A stretch of DNA of 64,000 nt from Pseudotabrizicola sp. (GTDB lineage: Bacteria; Pseudomonadota; Alphaproteobacteria; Rhodobacterales; Rhodobacteraceae). The notes beneath the pieces were generated by a model. The model was not told the origin of the DNA and ran no database searches. It worked only from the letters and a program-made list of their open reading frames with translations. The stretch covers positions 62,001-126,000 of the forward strand of contig NZ_JAUXOV010000036.1 of assembly GCF_030684215.1 (NCBI RefSeq), written 5' to 3'. Shown one piece after another: positions 1 through 8,862 of the stretch (position 1 is the first letter of the stretch; each line of letters opens with the position of its first letter). A program made the position numbers and the translations under genes.

Positions 1-207
1 CAACAGGCCCGCTGCACCCCGATCTATGAGGAAATGGAAGGCTGGTCAGAGTCGACCGCCGGCGCGCGGTCTTGGGCGCAACTGCCGGGTGCTGCGATCA
101 AATATGTGCGACGGATCGAGGAATTGATCCAATGCCCGGTCGCCCTACTTTCCACCTCTCCTGAACGGGACGACACCATTCTGGTGACCGACCCGTTTGC
201 GGACTGA
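1..207 (+). CDS. purA: Adenylosuccinate synthase, C-terminal fragment
   Basis: This is the last 68 codons of a gene that begins before the window. The frame is open from base 1 and ends in TGA at 205-207. The tail resembles the end of PurA, which joins IMP and aspartate with GTP hydrolysis in the first committed step to AMP. Recognisable are the [11 protein letters not shown] segment, the run around [11 protein letters not shown], and the end with SPERDDTI. Active-site residues lie outside the window, so the call rests on this C-terminal signature alone. Confidence 0.9.
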   Translation, partial: QQARCTPIYEEMEGWSESTAGARSWAQLPGAAIKYVRRIEELIQCPVALLSTSPERDDTILVTDPFAD

Positions 208-254
208 CTGGCACCCCTGACCCATAGGGAGGCCCTAAACCGGATGAGGATGCC

Positions 255-506
255 ATGGCGTTAAGCTACAAGGCGCGGCGGCGACTGTCGTTGCTGGTTT
301 TGCTGATAGGATTGCCTGCTTATGTCGTGGTGGCGGTCAGTCTGGTGAACTGGATCGACCGTCCGTCGATACTGTTCGAACTGGCGATTTATGTCGGGCT
401 TGGGATTGCGTGGATCTTGCCATTGCGCCCGATTTTTCTGGGGGTGGGCCAGCCGGACCCAGAGGCGGGGACGCCAAAGCCAGAAGCTTCAGAGAGGCAA
501 CAATGA
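255..506 (+). CDS. DUF2842 small membrane protein
   Basis: A protein of 83 residues with two hydrophobic segments (about 12-32 and 40-62) separated by a short polar stretch, and a soluble tail rich in Pro and Glu. Length and the WILPLRP motif after the second segment fit the alphaproteobacterial DUF2842 family, which has no known function. It probably sits in the inner membrane. It starts 48 bases after purA on the same strand and may be co-transcribed with it. A strong hairpin terminator follows directly. Confidence 0.75.
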   Translation: MALSYKARRRLSLLVLLIGLPAYVVVAVSLVNWIDRPSILFELAIYVGLGIAWILPLRPIFLGVGQPDPEAGTPKPEASERQQ

Positions 507-508
507 AA

Positions 509-545
509 ACAGGCGGAATGCAGCACTGCATTCCGCCTGTCTTTT
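509..545 (+). terminator. Bidirectional intrinsic terminator
   Basis: A perfect 15-bp inverted repeat (509-523 with 526-540) with a 2-base loop, followed by CTTTT. The upstream flank GAAAAC gives a T run on the other strand, so it can also stop the converging minus-strand gene that ends at 591. Confidence 0.85.
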
Positions 546-590
546 GGGGCCTTGATGGCAGCCTCGGCCCACTATTCCGTTTTGCGGCGC

Positions 591-3140
591 TCAGCCCGCG
601 ATTTTGCGGGCCTCTGCCAGCAGTGGCGAGGCTTCGCTAATTGCGAATTGTCCGCGACGGCTCCGCTCTATCACGCCATCCCGTAGCAGGATTCCAAAGC
701 TGCGCAAACCGTCTTCGCGCGACAGACCTTCTGCGGCTGCACCGATGTGGCGCATCAACTGTGGGCGGGTAAAGCTGTCGCGGCCTTCAACGCAGGCAAT
801 ATAGGCCGCTGCGGCTTCCAGCAGGTCGGGCAGCTCACTTGCGCCCAGCCGTTCGGCAAAATCGGGAAATCCGCTGTCGGCTTCAAAGAGATTGCCGCCA
901 GCATCGTCGTCCAGATCATCCGCCTCGTCCAGATCGGGCTCAACCGCAAGCGCCGCCGATGTCATGGGGCGCGTCGGGCGGACCGGCTGCACGGGAGCAG
1001 CGACGGGGGGCATGGCAGTCGGTTTTGTAGGGCGGTCAATGCGCTGTTCGGATACCAGAACCAACGGCGCAGGCCGTTCGACCGATGCCGGGGCCGTTAC
1101 AGCCGAGGGACGCACCACCTTTGCAAGATCATCGCGATAAGCGCCCATACGCTGGTTGTCATTGCCAGCCAAGGTGCTGCCGGTCGCGCGGCGTTCTGCG
1201 ATCGTCGCTGCAACGGCGGCCTTCAGATGGGCAATGGCCGACTGGCGGCGCTTTGTATCGGGCACCTCCATCTGGTTGCTGGCTTCTGCCATCAACCGAT
1301 TCACGGCAATATCTTCGGTTGGCTGCGTGTGGCGACGTTCTGGCACAGAAGCGGCGGGCTGTTCCGGGGCAGCTGGTGCAACCACCGGTTCAGGCTTCGC
1401 CGGGCCATCTTGTTCCACGGCTGCCAATTCAGCTGCAAGGGCGGCTTCGGCTTCTTGCGACAGGGTTGCCGGGGCTGCGTTGTCTGAAACAGCCTGCATA
1501 TCGTTGCGACGGATCTTGATGACACGGGCACGGGCACGCTGAAGCTTTTCAACAGAGATCGGTGCCTGTGGCGCCGGGTCGTCATCGGCAGGCATCACAT
1601 CTGAGGTGAGTTCTTCGACAAGTGCGGCGGGAACCGAGGGCCGATCAAGGGCGGTCGGCCGCAAGGTGCGGACCGGACGCACGGGGCGGACAGGTGCCAC
1701 TGGGGCCACTTCGTCTGTCGTGTCGTCCTGATCTGTTGCAAAGACGTCTTCGGGTTCGGCATCGGCTTGCGCCGTATCCGGTGTGTCTTCGACATCTGCC
1801 TGTGATTCTGGCAGGTCGTCTTGTGTCTCTGTCTCTGCCTCGAATTCGATGTCGTCCTGCGGTGTAGGAAACGCGGCATCGATGGGTTCAGGCGCAGCTT
1901 CAATGTCGTCTTCGTCACTGTCATCCGCGACCATCTCTGGCGCTGTGGCTTCCAGTTCTGTTGGCGCGGACTCAATCTCGGCGGCCTGCGTGACAACCGG
2001 GGCTGCCGTTTCCTCATCTTCCTCTGGATCGACCAAAGATGCGAGGCTGGCGAGCAATGCGTCATCCGCCGCTGCTGTGGCGGGAAGCGCCTCAACTTCA
2101 ACCTCAGCCGCCGGAGCCGTTTGGTCTGCGGCCAGACTTGCCAGCAGCATATCGTCTTCGTCGTCGAAGTCGTCGCTATCCTCAACGCCTGATGATGTGT
2201 CTGAAACCTGCAGTTCTTCAAAGACCTCTACCGCTTCGTCTTCGGCGTCAGTTTCCTCGGCCGCGGCGGTCAGGTCTGGGGCGTCAGGTGTATCCGCCTC
2301 AGGTTCATCAAAGCGCGGCGCTGCGTCTATTGCTTCAAGATCGGCCAGATCCTCGGCGTCGATCTCATTATCAGACAGGTTATCTGCGCTGGCCTGCGCT
2401 TCGGGTGTCAGATCCCCGGCGACAATCTCGTCAGCGGTGGGGGCCAGATCTTCGGGCAACAGGTCATCAAACGCAGCCATATCCACAGACAGGTCAGCGT
2501 CATCTTCCGCGGCACTTGCCAATTCAGACGCCTGCACGCTGTCTGGCACGGCGTCTGCGTGTTGGTCTTCGGTAAAGTCGTCTTGCGCAGCCACAAGGGG
2601 GGCGCTTGCCGCCATCAGGGGGGCCACTGTTGTCACAACAGTGGCCGTTGCCGCCATTGCCTGACTTTCAGCGGCGGCTTTACGCAGGCGTGACAGCTTT
2701 TCGGCAACCGATTCCGCGCCGGCTTCAGCCAAAGCGGCAGTGTCCGGGGCGGGTTGTGCCACTGTTGGCGCCGGTCTTGCCGGTGCCGCGGCGACACGGG
2801 CGGGCATTTCGACAACGGGCTGGGGTTCGGCAGCAGCGGGCATTGCGGCGGGGGCCGCCACAATTGGCGCTGCAATCGCCCCTTGTTCTTCGGCGCGCAG
2901 AATCACGCCATTTTCCTGAACTTTGGCCTCAACCCTGCGCTGAATCTCGCGCTCGGCTATCTTGTGCAGCATCGCCGCATCCGGCTGCGGCGGTTCGGCA
3001 CCGAAATACCGATCCTCGGCCGCCAGATCGCGAAAATACTCCGCAATGGCCTTCATTGTGTTGAATGGGTCTTCAAACCCCTCCAACGTGCAGGAGAAGG
3101 TTCCGTAAGAGACCGTAAGGATTTTACTCGCACCGTTCAT
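591..3140 (-). CDS. Long acidic disordered protein with conserved ends
   Basis: About 849 residues, function unknown. Three parts are visible. The N-terminal domain (about 1-85) contains the segments KILTVSYGTF, FEDPFNTMKAIAEYFRDLA and AAMLHKIAEREIQRRVEAK. The middle, about 650 residues, is dominated by Ala, Asp, Glu, Pro and Val with no repeat unit I can define. The C-terminal domain (about 760-849) has RDSFTRPQLMRHI and LRDGVIERSRRGQFAI, resembling a small winged-helix fold. I chose the ATG at 3138-3140 because the conserved part starts there. An in-frame GTG-ATG pair lies 16 codons upstream (3183-3188). No signal peptide or membrane segment is seen, so it is probably cytoplasmic. Confidence 0.7.
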   Translation of the reverse strand: MNGASKILTVSYGTFSCTLEGFEDPFNTMKAIAEYFRDLAAEDRYFGAEPPQPDAAMLHKIAEREIQRRVEAKVQENGVILRAEEQGAIAAPIVAAPAAMPAAAEPQPVVEMPARVAAAPARPAPTVAQPAPDTAALAEAGAESVAEKLSRLRKAAAESQAMAATATVVTTVAPLMAASAPLVAAQDDFTEDQHADAVPDSVQASELASAAEDDADLSVDMAAFDDLLPEDLAPTADEIVAGDLTPEAQASADNLSDNEIDAEDLADLEAIDAAPRFDEPEADTPDAPDLTAAAEETDAEDEAVEVFEELQVSDTSSGVEDSDDFDDEDDMLLASLAADQTAPAAEVEVEALPATAAADDALLASLASLVDPEEDEETAAPVVTQAAEIESAPTELEATAPEMVADDSDEDDIEAAPEPIDAAFPTPQDDIEFEAETETQDDLPESQADVEDTPDTAQADAEPEDVFATDQDDTTDEVAPVAPVRPVRPVRTLRPTALDRPSVPAALVEELTSDVMPADDDPAPQAPISVEKLQRARARVIKIRRNDMQAVSDNAAPATLSQEAEAALAAELAAVEQDGPAKPEPVVAPAAPEQPAASVPERRHTQPTEDIAVNRLMAEASNQMEVPDTKRRQSAIAHLKAAVAATIAERRATGSTLAGNDNQRMGAYRDDLAKVVRPSAVTAPASVERPAPLVLVSEQRIDRPTKPTAMPPVAAPVQPVRPTRPMTSAALAVEPDLDEADDLDDDAGGNLFEADSGFPDFAERLGASELPDLLEAAAAYIACVEGRDSFTRPQLMRHIGAAAEGLSREDGLRSFGILLRDGVIERSRRGQFAISEASPLLAEARKIAG

Positions 3141-3281
3141 CGGATGCTCGCTTTCTGCAAAACTCGATACATGTTTCTCACCCATCACCTGTTCGAATCC
3201 GTGGACAGATCAGGGTGATTTAAAGGATTGTTTGTGGCACACCCCCCGGTGATTTGCCTCAATTCGAAAGACAGTATCCGC

Positions 3282-3968
3282 ATGAATCAGGTCATTGTGC
3301 AATCCTCAGGCGGGATCACGCTTGTGGGAGGGGCCCCGGTTTCCCCCGCATTGTTTCGGATTTCGCAGCAAAGGGCGCCCGTGGTTGTGGCGGCGGATGG
3401 TGGGGCAGACCGCTGTCTGGCGCATGGCGTTCACCCGCAGGCTGTGATCGGGGATATGGACTCAATCTCTGACGCGGCACGTGTGGCGCTGGGCGCGGAC
3501 CGGCTGCACCACATCCCCGAACAGGACACCACCGATTTTGACAAGGCGCTGCGGTCTATCGATTGCCCCTTTATCATCGCGCTGGGCTTTATCGGCGCGC
3601 GGGTGGACCACGGGCTTGCGGTACTGACGACACTTGTTCGCCAGGCCCGCCCTTGCGTTTTGTTGGGGCCGCAGGATGTGGTGTTCCATCTGCCGCGCCA
3701 GGTGCAGCTGAACTTGCGGCCGGGCGACAGGTTCAGTCTTTATCCGCTGGCCTCGGTCACGGGCCGCAGCACCGGGCTGGACTGGCCGATTGACGGTCTG
3801 GCGTTTTCGCCCGACACGCGGGTCGGCACCTCAAACCGGGTCAGTGTCGGGCCGGTCAGCCTTGATCTGTCGGGGCCGGGTATGCTGTGTATCTTGCCGC
3901 GCGCACGGCTGGATCAGGCTTTGGCCGCGCTGGCGGGTGCTGCCCGCGCCGACAACCGCTCGCGGTAG
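3282..3968 (+). CDS. Thiamine diphosphokinase
   Basis: About 228 residues. It should transfer a pyrophosphate group from ATP to thiamine, giving the cofactor thiamine diphosphate. Supporting motifs are ADGGADRCL, VIGDMDSI and EQDTTDFDKAL, the acidic magnesium and ATP site of this family, followed by GFIGARVDHG. The C-terminal half is the beta-rich thiamine-binding region with SLYPLASVTGRS. I chose the ATG at 3282 because residues upstream of it do not look like the family. No TPP riboswitch is apparent. Its 3' end overlaps the converging transporter gene by 55 bases. Confidence 0.85.
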   Translation: MNQVIVQSSGGITLVGGAPVSPALFRISQQRAPVVVAADGGADRCLAHGVHPQAVIGDMDSISDAARVALGADRLHHIPEQDTTDFDKALRSIDCPFIIALGFIGARVDHGLAVLTTLVRQARPCVLLGPQDVVFHLPRQVQLNLRPGDRFSLYPLASVTGRSTGLDWPIDGLAFSPDTRVGTSNRVSVGPVSLDLSGPGMLCILPRARLDQALAALAGAARADNRSR

Positions 3969-4837
3969 ATGATATAGAGACCGGACGCGGTGATCACGGC
4001 AATCCCAGCCCATGTCAGTGCATTGGGGAAATCGCCAAAGATCCAGTAGCCAAGCGCTACCGCGGCCACGATCTCCAGATAGTGAAGCGGGGCCAGCGTG
4101 GCCGATGGCGCAAATTTCAGCGCATAGGTCATGCACATATGGCTAAGCGCGGCCCAGAACCCCACGCCAAACAACCATACCCAAGCATGGCCTTGCGGCA
4201 TGACAGGATCAAAATGCCGCCATCCGGTGCCCTCGGCCAGCAACATGACCGGCAGACACATCAAAAGCCCGGTCCATGAGGTGTGAAACTGCATGGCTAC
4301 CGGATGCATGAACCCTGCCACTTGTCGGGTGGACAGCATGTAAAACGCAAAGAAGAACGCAGTCCCCAACGGCCAGAGCGCGACATATCCAAAAGCCGCA
4401 AGCGATGGCTGGATCACTAGCAGCGCACCCGCAAAGCCCACCCCGGATGCAATGATCCGGCGCGGCCCGACCTCGTCGTTGAACAAAAGGCGGCCAAGCA
4501 GCAACAGAATGAACGGCTCGACAAAGGCGATGGCAAGCGCATCAGCGACCGGCATGACCGAAATGGCCGCCACAAAGCTGAATGTGGACAGGATCAGAAA
4601 CACCGCCCGCAGACAGATCAGCCCCAACGCCCTTGGGCTCAGGCGCAAGGTGATCCCCATGATCAGGATCACCGGCAGCATCAGCGCGCCTTGCACCACA
4701 AAGCGCGCGGTCACGATCTGCCCGACGGGGATCGTGGCCGAGGCAAGCTTGGCCGACACATCCAGCAGCGGCGCAAGCACGCAGAACGCAAGCATCAGCA
4801 CGACGCCGGGGAGAATACGGTCGGGTTGGCGGGTCAT
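3914..4837 (-). CDS. EamA/DMT-family inner-membrane transporter
   Basis: A protein of 307 residues with about ten hydrophobic segments in two halves, the layout of the drug/metabolite transporter superfamily (two EamA repeats). The first repeat contains AAISVMPVADALAIAFVEP, the second APSATLAPLHYLEIVAAVALG, both typical positions in this family. The substrate cannot be read from sequence; relatives export amino acids or small metabolites. The C-terminus overlaps the end of the thiamine kinase gene on the other strand. Confidence 0.85.
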   Translation of the reverse strand: MTRQPDRILPGVVLMLAFCVLAPLLDVSAKLASATIPVGQIVTARFVVQGALMLPVILIMGITLRLSPRALGLICLRAVFLILSTFSFVAAISVMPVADALAIAFVEPFILLLLGRLLFNDEVGPRRIIASGVGFAGALLVIQPSLAAFGYVALWPLGTAFFFAFYMLSTRQVAGFMHPVAMQFHTSWTGLLMCLPVMLLAEGTGWRHFDPVMPQGHAWVWLFGVGFWAALSHMCMTYALKFAPSATLAPLHYLEIVAAVALGYWIFGDFPNALTWAGIAVITASGLYIIYRERLSARAAPASAAKA

Positions 4838-4977
4838 CCCATTGGGCTAACGTGGGTTTTCCACCCCGTCCATCGCAAAAGCGACACAAGCCTCGCGGAT
4901 TTTGCACCGCCATCTTGCCGCTTGCTCAGAAAAGACATTAGCCTTTCGTCAGCAAAGACAAACACACGGGGGCAGGG

Positions 4978-5625
4978 GTGCTGGTTCTTGAAAAGGCGCG
5001 GCTGGTGTTTCTGGCCAATCCGAAAACGGCCACGCAATCCTTGCGCGCGGTGCTGGCGCCGTTTGCACAGGCAACGCCATCAGACACTGGCCATAAACAT
5101 ATCAACGCTCAGATCTACCACCGCAAATGGGCCGCGCGGATCCGCCGAAATCTTGGCGGGCCGGTCGAGACCTTTTCCGTGATGCGCGCGCCGATGGACC
5201 ATCTGGGAAGTTGGTATCGCTATCGCCAGCGTGATGCCCTGCGCGGGCATGAAAACTCCACCCACGGGCTGAGCTTTGCCGAATTTGTCGAGGCGCGGCT
5301 AGCGGATGACCCACCGCCCTTTGCCCGTATCGGGCGGCAAGACCGGTTTCTGGGGTTTCTGAACGGCGGGACGCCGGTCAACTACATCTTTGATTATGCT
5401 GACCTTGACCGGCTGCTGGCGTTTCTGTCTGCCCGTCTTGGCAGCAGTCTTGAGCTGCCCCACCGCAATGCCTCACCTATCGCCGATGCGCAGACACTGA
5501 TCCTGCCAGACGCCCTGTCTGCACGGCTCAGTTCCGCCCATGCGACAGAATTTGCGCTTTATGACCGCGTACGGAAAGGCGGGCTGCTTCATACTCCGGC
5601 AGCACCCGGCGGCGCAGTTGCCTGA
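4978..5625 (+). CDS. Sulfotransferase-like protein
   Basis: A protein of 215 residues starting with GTG. The N-terminal FLANPKTATQSLRAVL segment resembles the 5'-phosphosulfate loop of sulfotransferases (PKTGTTSL type), and VMRAPMDHLGSWYRYR resembles the 3'-phosphate-binding strand and helix with its conserved Arg and Ser. It may transfer sulfate from PAPS to a sugar or lipid, or be a non-catalytic relative. It is shorter than typical carbohydrate sulfotransferases (250-300 residues). The first arm of an inverted repeat begins inside its stop codon. No signal peptide is seen. Confidence 0.65.
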   Translation: MLVLEKARLVFLANPKTATQSLRAVLAPFAQATPSDTGHKHINAQIYHRKWAARIRRNLGGPVETFSVMRAPMDHLGSWYRYRQRDALRGHENSTHGLSFAEFVEARLADDPPPFARIGRQDRFLGFLNGGTPVNYIFDYADLDRLLAFLSARLGSSLELPHRNASPIADAQTLILPDALSARLSSAHATEFALYDRVRKGGLLHTPAAPGGAVA

Positions 5626-5684
5626 GTATTTGGAAAGCAGCAAACCCGCTGGGCGCGCTTTGAATTGCTGCTTTCTAAATACTC
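5624..5684. repeat. GAGTATTT hairpin repeat, copy 1
   Basis: The left arm GAGTATTTGGAAAGCAGCAA (5624-5643) pairs with a right arm at 5665-5684 differing at one position. It lies between two convergent genes and may act as a terminator. Similar elements are at 21575-21632 and 46921-46980, with a single arm at 60141-60161. Confidence 0.75.
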
Positions 5685-5724
5685 CCGCGCGGAGCGCATC
5701 CTCCCCCTGCCACCCGTATAGGTG

Positions 5725-7104
5725 TCAGCAGTTGGGCACATTCACCGCCAGCCCGCCCAGCGAGGTTTCCTTGTATTTCTCGTGCATGTCGCGCCCGGTC
5801 TGACGCATCGTCTCGATGCAGGCGTCAAGGCTGACCAGATGCTGCCCGTCGCCCCGCATCGACAGGCTTGCCGCTGACACCGCCTTGATCGCACCCAGCC
5901 CGTTGCGTTCGATGCACGGCACCTGCACCAGCCCTTTGACTGGATCGCAGGTCATGCCAAGGTGATGCTCCAGTGCAATCTCTGCGGCGTTTTCCACCTG
6001 TTCCGGTATCCCGCCCAACACTGCGCACAAGCCCGCAGCGGCCATGGCGGCGGCGCTGCCCACTTCGGCCTGACAGCCGCATTCAGCGCCAGAAATGCTT
6101 GCATTATGCTTGCATAGACCGCCGATGGCGGATGCGGTGAGCAGAAATTCCCCGATCCGTGAGGGTGCGGCGCCCGGCACATGGTCCAGCCAATAGCGGA
6201 TGACCGCAGGCACCACGCCCGCAGCCCCGTTGGTGGGTGCAGTCACAACCTGCCCCCCGGCGGCGTTCTCTTCGTTCACGGCCATGGCATAAAGGCTCAT
6301 CCAGTCATTGATCGTATGCGGGGCCTGCATGTTCAGCCCACGCTCGGCCAGCAACTGATCATGGATGCCCTTGGCCCGGCGGCGCACCTTCAGCCCGCCC
6401 GGCAAGATACCGCTGCCCGACATGCCACGGTCGATGCAGTCGCTCATCACTTCCCACAGCCGCATGATGCCGCGATCCAGTTCGGCGGCGCTGCGAAAGC
6501 GCAACTCGTTGGCGCGCTTCATTGCCGCGATGGACAGCCCGCTGTCGCGCGCCATTGCCAGCATTTCTGCCGCTGTCTCAAACGGATAGGGCACATCGGC
6601 ACGCAATTTCTTTTTGTCGGCGGCGCTGGCCTGAAGCTCGGATTCGGTCAGAACAAACCCGCCACCGATGGAATAGTAGGTCTCTTGCAAGATCACATCG
6701 CCCTGCGCATCGGTGGCGCGCAGGATCATGCCATTTGCATGGCCGGGCAGGGCCTGACCGTAGTCAAAACTCAGGTCGCGTTCGGGGTCAAAGTGCAGCG
6801 CGGGCAGACCCGGCGCTGAGATCTGATGCGACTGGCGGATCGCGTCCAGGGCTTCGTCCGCTTTGGCGGCATCATAAGTGTCGGGCGCAAACCCTGCGAG
6901 GCCAAGGATCGTCGCGCGGTCTGTGGCATGGCCGACCCCGGTGAAGGCCAGCGACCCGTGCAGCGATGCTCGCAGCCCATGGGCTTGAAACGGAGATCCG
7001 CGCAGCGTGTCCAGAAACCGCGCTGCGGCCACCATAGGCCCCATGGTATGGCTTGAAGACGGGCCGATCCCCACCTTGAACATATCAAACACGGACAAGA
7101 ACAT
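5725..7104 (-). CDS. sdaA: L-serine ammonia-lyase, single-chain iron-sulfur type
   Basis: A protein of 459 residues that deaminates L-serine to pyruvate and ammonia using a [4Fe-4S] cluster. The N-terminal half has [13 protein letters not shown]; the catalytic half has [13 protein letters not shown] and [14 protein letters not shown]. Likely cluster ligands are Cys342, Cys344 and Cys386. The protein ends in Cys459. In the Legionella enzyme the C-terminal Cys folds into the active site as the fourth iron ligand, so the same autoinhibited arrangement is likely here. ATG is preceded by AAGGAAG. It stands alone on this strand. Confidence 0.93.
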   Translation of the reverse strand: MFLSVFDMFKVGIGPSSSHTMGPMVAAARFLDTLRGSPFQAHGLRASLHGSLAFTGVGHATDRATILGLAGFAPDTYDAAKADEALDAIRQSHQISAPGLPALHFDPERDLSFDYGQALPGHANGMILRATDAQGDVILQETYYSIGGGFVLTESELQASAADKKKLRADVPYPFETAAEMLAMARDSGLSIAAMKRANELRFRSAAELDRGIMRLWEVMSDCIDRGMSGSGILPGGLKVRRRAKGIHDQLLAERGLNMQAPHTINDWMSLYAMAVNEENAAGGQVVTAPTNGAAGVVPAVIRYWLDHVPGAAPSRIGEFLLTASAIGGLCKHNASISGAECGCQAEVGSAAAMAAAGLCAVLGGIPEQVENAAEIALEHHLGMTCDPVKGLVQVPCIERNGLGAIKAVSAASLSMRGDGQHLVSLDACIETMRQTGRDMHEKYKETSLGGLAVNVPNC

Positions 7105-7199
7105 GCGGCGCTTCCTTTAACATTTGCCCTACCATGCGCCGGATTCCTCGGGCGTCGCCAGATGAAAGCGACATGCTGCGGGTTTCTGCGGCATGGCTC

Positions 7200-7880
7200 T
7201 TATATGGCAGAGCCTTCTGGCGGAACGGGATACGCGGGGGCGGTAAACGGGTGCCGCCCCAGACCTTCGGCCAATGCGACCCGAGCGCTTTGTGGCGCGG
7301 CTTCAAGTGCGCTTGCGATGCCATGCAGGGCGGGAAAATCGCCAAGGGTAAACCAGCCTGTTTGCCCTCGTGGATAAAGCACCGACCAGCGCATCAGGGC
7401 GCAGACATAGGGGGCAAGGATACCCTTTATGCCAAACAGCGCCGGATGCGCTTCCGCCTCGCGGTTTAGGTGGTCAAAATGGTCCAGCATTCGTGCCGCC
7501 ATAAGGCGGTGATGCGCGCCTTTGGCCGACGCAGGAACATAGCGGTCCGGGTAGAACATCTGGCGCAGATCGGCATGGGCAGTGTTCGCGGTAAAGGTCA
7601 GCCATTGCAGCATCACGGGCCGTTCGCTTGTGTGGGGGGCAGGGGTCAGACCATGCTGGTCACCCAGCCACAACAGAATCGCGGCGGTTTCAGACATGGC
7701 TCCGTGCTGCGTTTGCAAGGTCGGGATCAGGCCCATCGGGTTCAGCGCGCGATAGGCCGCGCTGTCTTGCTGGCGTGTGCTGCGGTCGACCAATGCTGTG
7801 CGGTATGGCAGGTCAGCCCCCTCCAGCACCAGCCGGATGATCATCGACGCATTGTCGGGCGCATAGTGCAGGACATACAT
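7200..7880 (-). CDS. Glutathione S-transferase family protein
   Basis: A protein of 226 residues with a thioredoxin-fold N-terminus (about 1-78) containing NPMGLIPTL with its cis-proline and MSETAAILLWL, the glutathione gamma-glutamyl contact, followed by an all-helical C-terminal domain. It probably conjugates glutathione to electrophiles or reduces a peroxide or disulfide. The open frame runs much further upstream, but the ATG at 7880 has GGAGG nine bases before it and begins the domain exactly, so the longer start is rejected. It is divergent from rpiA. Confidence 0.85.
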   Translation of the reverse strand: MYVLHYAPDNASMIIRLVLEGADLPYRTALVDRSTRQQDSAAYRALNPMGLIPTLQTQHGAMSETAAILLWLGDQHGLTPAPHTSERPVMLQWLTFTANTAHADLRQMFYPDRYVPASAKGAHHRLMAARMLDHFDHLNREAEAHPALFGIKGILAPYVCALMRWSVLYPRGQTGWFTLGDFPALHGIASALEAAPQSARVALAEGLGRHPFTAPAYPVPPEGSAI

Positions 7881-8076
7881 ATCGTGGCCTCCGTTCTGGT
7901 CCGCAGTATTGCGGGTCGGGGCGTGGTATGTCCCACAAAAGCGCCATGCAATGGGGCGATTGCGAAGGGCGTTTCCCTTATCTGGCCGCCCCGATCGGGC
8001 GATTGACCCTCGCGCGCAGGGGCAGCTTTGCCTATAACCCCGACATAGCATTTTTCCACTGCCGGGGAATCGATCC

Positions 8077-8862
8077 ATGCCTGCCGAACTTTCGCCCATC
8101 GACAAGGCCAAGTTTCTAGCCGCCAAGCGTGCCACCGACTTTGTCGAGGACGGGATGAAGCTGGGCCTTGGCACCGGGTCAACTGCTGCCTGGATGGTGC
8201 GCTGTCTGGCCGAGCGTATCCGCGAAGAGGGGCTGCGCGTGGTTGGCGTGCCGACCTCCAGCCGCACTGCGCAACTGGCGGCGCAGCTGGGCATCCCGCT
8301 CACCACATTGGATGAGGCGAAGTGGCTGGATATGACCATTGACGGGGCCGATGAATTCGACGGTCAGCTGAATCTGATCAAGGGCGGCGGCGCGGCTTTG
8401 CTTCAGGAAAAGATCGTGGCAACTGCGTCTGACCAGATGATCGTGATTGCCGATGCCGCCAAGGATGTGACCCAGCTTGGTGCCTTTCCGCTGCCGATTG
8501 AGGTGATCCCCTTTGGCTGGCAGACCACCAAGGCGCTGGTCGAGGAAACTCTGGTCAGCCTTGATGTGCTGAACCGCGATGTCAGCCTGCGGATGAACGG
8601 TGGTGCGCCGCTGGTCACGGACGAGTCGAATTACATCCTTGATCTTCACCTCAAGCGCATCGGCAACCCGCGCCAGTTGGCGCTGGTGCTAAACCAGATA
8701 CCGGGTGTGGTTGAAAATGGCCTGTTCATTGACATCTGTGACATCGTGGTGATCGGCCATGCTGACGGGCGTGTGACGGTGCGCAACATCAATTCGGGCG
8801 AGGTTGAAGACGAACGGGTCGAATTCATGCCAACCTCCAACATCTTTGCGGATATGGAATGA
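8077..8862 (+). CDS. rpiA: Ribose-5-phosphate isomerase A
   Basis: A protein of 261 residues interconverting ribose 5-phosphate and ribulose 5-phosphate in the pentose phosphate pathway. Family motifs are complete: GLGTGSTA (phosphate loop), TIDGADEFD, IKGGGAALLQEKIVA with the catalytic Glu, and a C-terminal NGLFID. It overlaps the start of gor by 4 bases (ATGA), so the two are probably translationally coupled. That pairs a pentose-phosphate enzyme with an NADPH-consuming reductase. Confidence 0.96.
   Translation: MPAELSPIDKAKFLAAKRATDFVEDGMKLGLGTGSTAAWMVRCLAERIREEGLRVVGVPTSSRTAQLAAQLGIPLTTLDEAKWLDMTIDGADEFDGQLNLIKGGGAALLQEKIVATASDQMIVIADAAKDVTQLGAFPLPIEVIPFGWQTTKALVEETLVSLDVLNRDVSLRMNGGAPLVTDESNYILDLHLKRIGNPRQLALVLNQIPGVVENGLFIDICDIVVIGHADGRVTVRNINSGEVEDERVEFMPTSNIFADME

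Noticed and set aside
1783-2664. 293-codon Ser/Ala-rich open frame on the plus strand
   Set aside because: It is the complement of the Asp/Glu/Ala-rich middle of the long minus-strand protein. The serine bias is produced by the complementary codons.
7881-8339. N-terminal extension of the GST gene
   Set aside because: The frame is open, but a good ribosome site (GGAGG) and the start of the thioredoxin fold place the start at 7880, and the extension overlaps rpiA on the other strand.
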